Shown one piece after another: positions 6,304-7,301 of a stretch of DNA of 7,301 nt. The DNA is taken from positions 1-7,301 of the forward strand of contig JAAYPD010000428.1 of assembly GCA_012520015.1 (NCBI GenBank). The letters are read 5' to 3'. This stretch comes from Methanomicrobiales archaeon. GTDB lineage: Archaea; Halobacteriota; Methanomicrobia; Methanomicrobiales; Methanospirillaceae. The notes beneath the pieces are model-generated. The model did not search any database and was not told the DNA's origin. It saw only the letters and a list, made by a program, of their open reading frames with translations. A program made the translations under genes and the position numbers. Within the stretch, counting starts at the first letter, position 1. The number at the start of each line of letters is the position of its first letter.

Positions 6304-7301
6304 ATGGATGATCTCGCTCAATGGATAAAATCACATCATCAGCAATGCCAGCCGCGAAAAGAACATGCACAACGGGCATTGAGGCATCTTTCACGAATTG
6401 AAAAGAAAAATCTCTTTTCAGATGAGATTTCTTACATGAGATCTGCAGAAGGGCGCTGGTTTGAGATGATTGCATATGAGCTCTTTTTGGATATTGCAGA
6501 CAGGACTGATGCCATCAAAGCAGTAGTGCTAAAAGGAGCGGATGTAAGGGGAAAAAAGCCCTTTCCTGCCCTTGGTCAGAATGGTTTTTTTTATTCAAGA
6601 AACGGTGATATCACAATAAGGGGAAATGGACAGGACCTTGCTGAATTTGATCTTTTGATGACAAAACCAGATGGATCACTCATCTTCGTGGAGGTCGTCA
6701 CATCTCCCTCAGATCTGAAAGATTTTCTACAGGAGATTTATTATAAAAAACAGGTCATCAGGTACCTGTTCAACCAGAAAGCAGTTACTTTTATCCTGGT
6801 CACCTCTTTCCCACTTACCAATTATAAAGGCGGAAGGAAGGTTCTTGGATCAGAAGAGCACATCTCACTTTGCACCCGCTCATGTGATAATTTCAGAAAA
6901 CACATCGCAGGCACGTGGAACAGGCATTCACAAAAACCATATCTTCCAGCTGGTAAGACATGCCTGTCCACAGATCTAATCACTTCTGCACCATTTCCAT
7001 ACAAGCAGTTCCATGACATGGAACGTGAGTGGGTGTTTTCAAACCTTGAAGGAAGTGGGATCATCGATCTTCCATCACCGTACAGGACTCACACACTTGT
7101 AAAAAAGATCCTATTTGGAAGGCTTTTTCTTTCAACTGCCAGGAGATTATGTGAAAAGTACAGATTCGTGTACAAGGACAGGGAATATAATGCAGAAGAA
7201 CTGCAGGGTAACTTTTCAAAGATAATACTGGCTGCAGATATTCCTGACTACAATCCCCTGATATACCTAAAACCCAGGCAGAAAAAGGAATATTATAAAA
7301 T
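6304..7301 (+). CDS. Uncharacterised protein with a PD-(D/E)XK-like core, C-terminus cut by window edge
   Basis: I do not recognise this family. The frame is open from ATG 6304 to the right edge, giving 332 residues with no stop. It begins with a basic, probably helical segment (about 1-48). Residues 49-170 resemble a restriction-endonuclease-like fold: a helix with EGRWFEMIAYEL at 49-60, a strand EFDLLM at 114-119 with D116, a turn at KPDG, a strand LIFVEVV at 126-132 with E130, then a helix with YYKKQ at 146-150 and a hydrophobic strand VTFILVTSF at 161-169. The spacing fits E-D-ExK, but the lysine position is V132. K139, K148 or K149 might substitute, or the domain may be inactive. No signal peptide or membrane segment is evident, so it is probably cytoplasmic. 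It is transcribed away from the polymerase operon, so the neighbours give no functional clue. Existence as a gene is likely; the fold call is tentative. Confidence 0.8.
   Translation, partial: MDDLAQWIKSHHQQCQPRKEHAQRALRHLSRIEKKNLFSDEISYMRSAEGRWFEMIAYELFLDIADRTDAIKAVVLKGADVRGKKPFPALGQNGFFYSRNGDITIRGNGQDLAEFDLLMTKPDGSLIFVEVVTSPSDLKDFLQEIYYKKQVIRYLFNQKAVTFILVTSFPLTNYKGGRKVLGSEEHISLCTRSCDNFRKHIAGTWNRHSQKPYLPAGKTCLSTDLITSAPFPYKQFHDMEREWVFSNLEGSGIIDLPSPYRTHTLVKKILFGRLFLSTARRLCEKYRFVYKDREYNAEELQGNFSKIILAADIPDYNPLIYLKPRQKKEYYK

Noticed and set aside
6242..6475. 77-codon open frame on the minus strand
   Set aside because: It overlaps the start of the plus-strand gene in antisense, has no ribosome site that I can see and no family resemblance. 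The plus-strand frame is far longer.
1..7301. Defence system, CRISPR array, insertion sequence or integration site
   Set aside because: I found no repeat-spacer array, no transposase or integrase motif and no terminal inverted repeats. I also saw no duplicate of the tRNA 3' end that would mark an attachment site. Apart from the tentative nuclease-like gene, the content is core housekeeping.

Overview
The window carries the start of an archaeal RNA polymerase operon on the minus strand, a tRNA-Lys gene just upstream of it, and a divergent, uncharacterised gene on the plus strand. Both outermost genes run off the edges of the window. The split of the second-largest polymerase subunit into separate B'' and B' genes, the archaeal type of RpoH, and the H-B''-B'-A' order identify a euryarchaeon of the methanogen/halophile/Archaeoglobus branch. 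Moderate base composition (not halophile-like), AT-rich TATA-type promoters and strong Shine-Dalgarno sites fit a methanogen. Protein style suggests the Methanomicrobiales, possibly a Methanospirillum-like species, but that is an impression which I could not test by alignment.

Layout, read along the minus strand (right to left): a TATA-like element near 6065-6076; tRNA-Lys(TTT) at 6023-5950; a 64-base spacer with a weak hairpin and T-runs; rpoH (5885-5634, GTG start); an 18-base gap; rpoB2 for B'' (5615-4059, TTG start); rpoB1 for B' (4059-2239), whose ATG shares one base with the rpoB2 stop codon; a 14-base gap holding a perfect GGAGG; and rpoA1 for A' (from 2224, cut at the left edge after 741 residues). 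Tight spacing and overlaps indicate one transcription unit, which in related archaea continues into rpoA2 and translation genes. The products assemble into the core enzyme: A' supplies the catalytic aspartates, B'' and B' together make up the Rpb2-like half, and H is the Rpb5 C-terminal-like assembly subunit. No frameshift or missing catalytic motif was found in any of them.

The plus strand holds one supportable gene, starting at ATG 6304 and open to the right edge (332 codons). I do not recognise its family. Its residues about 49-170 have the look of a PD-(D/E)XK nuclease core, but the usual lysine after the second acidic residue is valine. The roughly 280-base gap between the tRNA and this gene is AT-rich and holds several TATA-like stretches, a perfect 8+2+8 palindrome and a T7 run. 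The left 5.9 kb is ordinary conserved housekeeping DNA. Nothing here shows a defence system, mobile element or CRISPR array.
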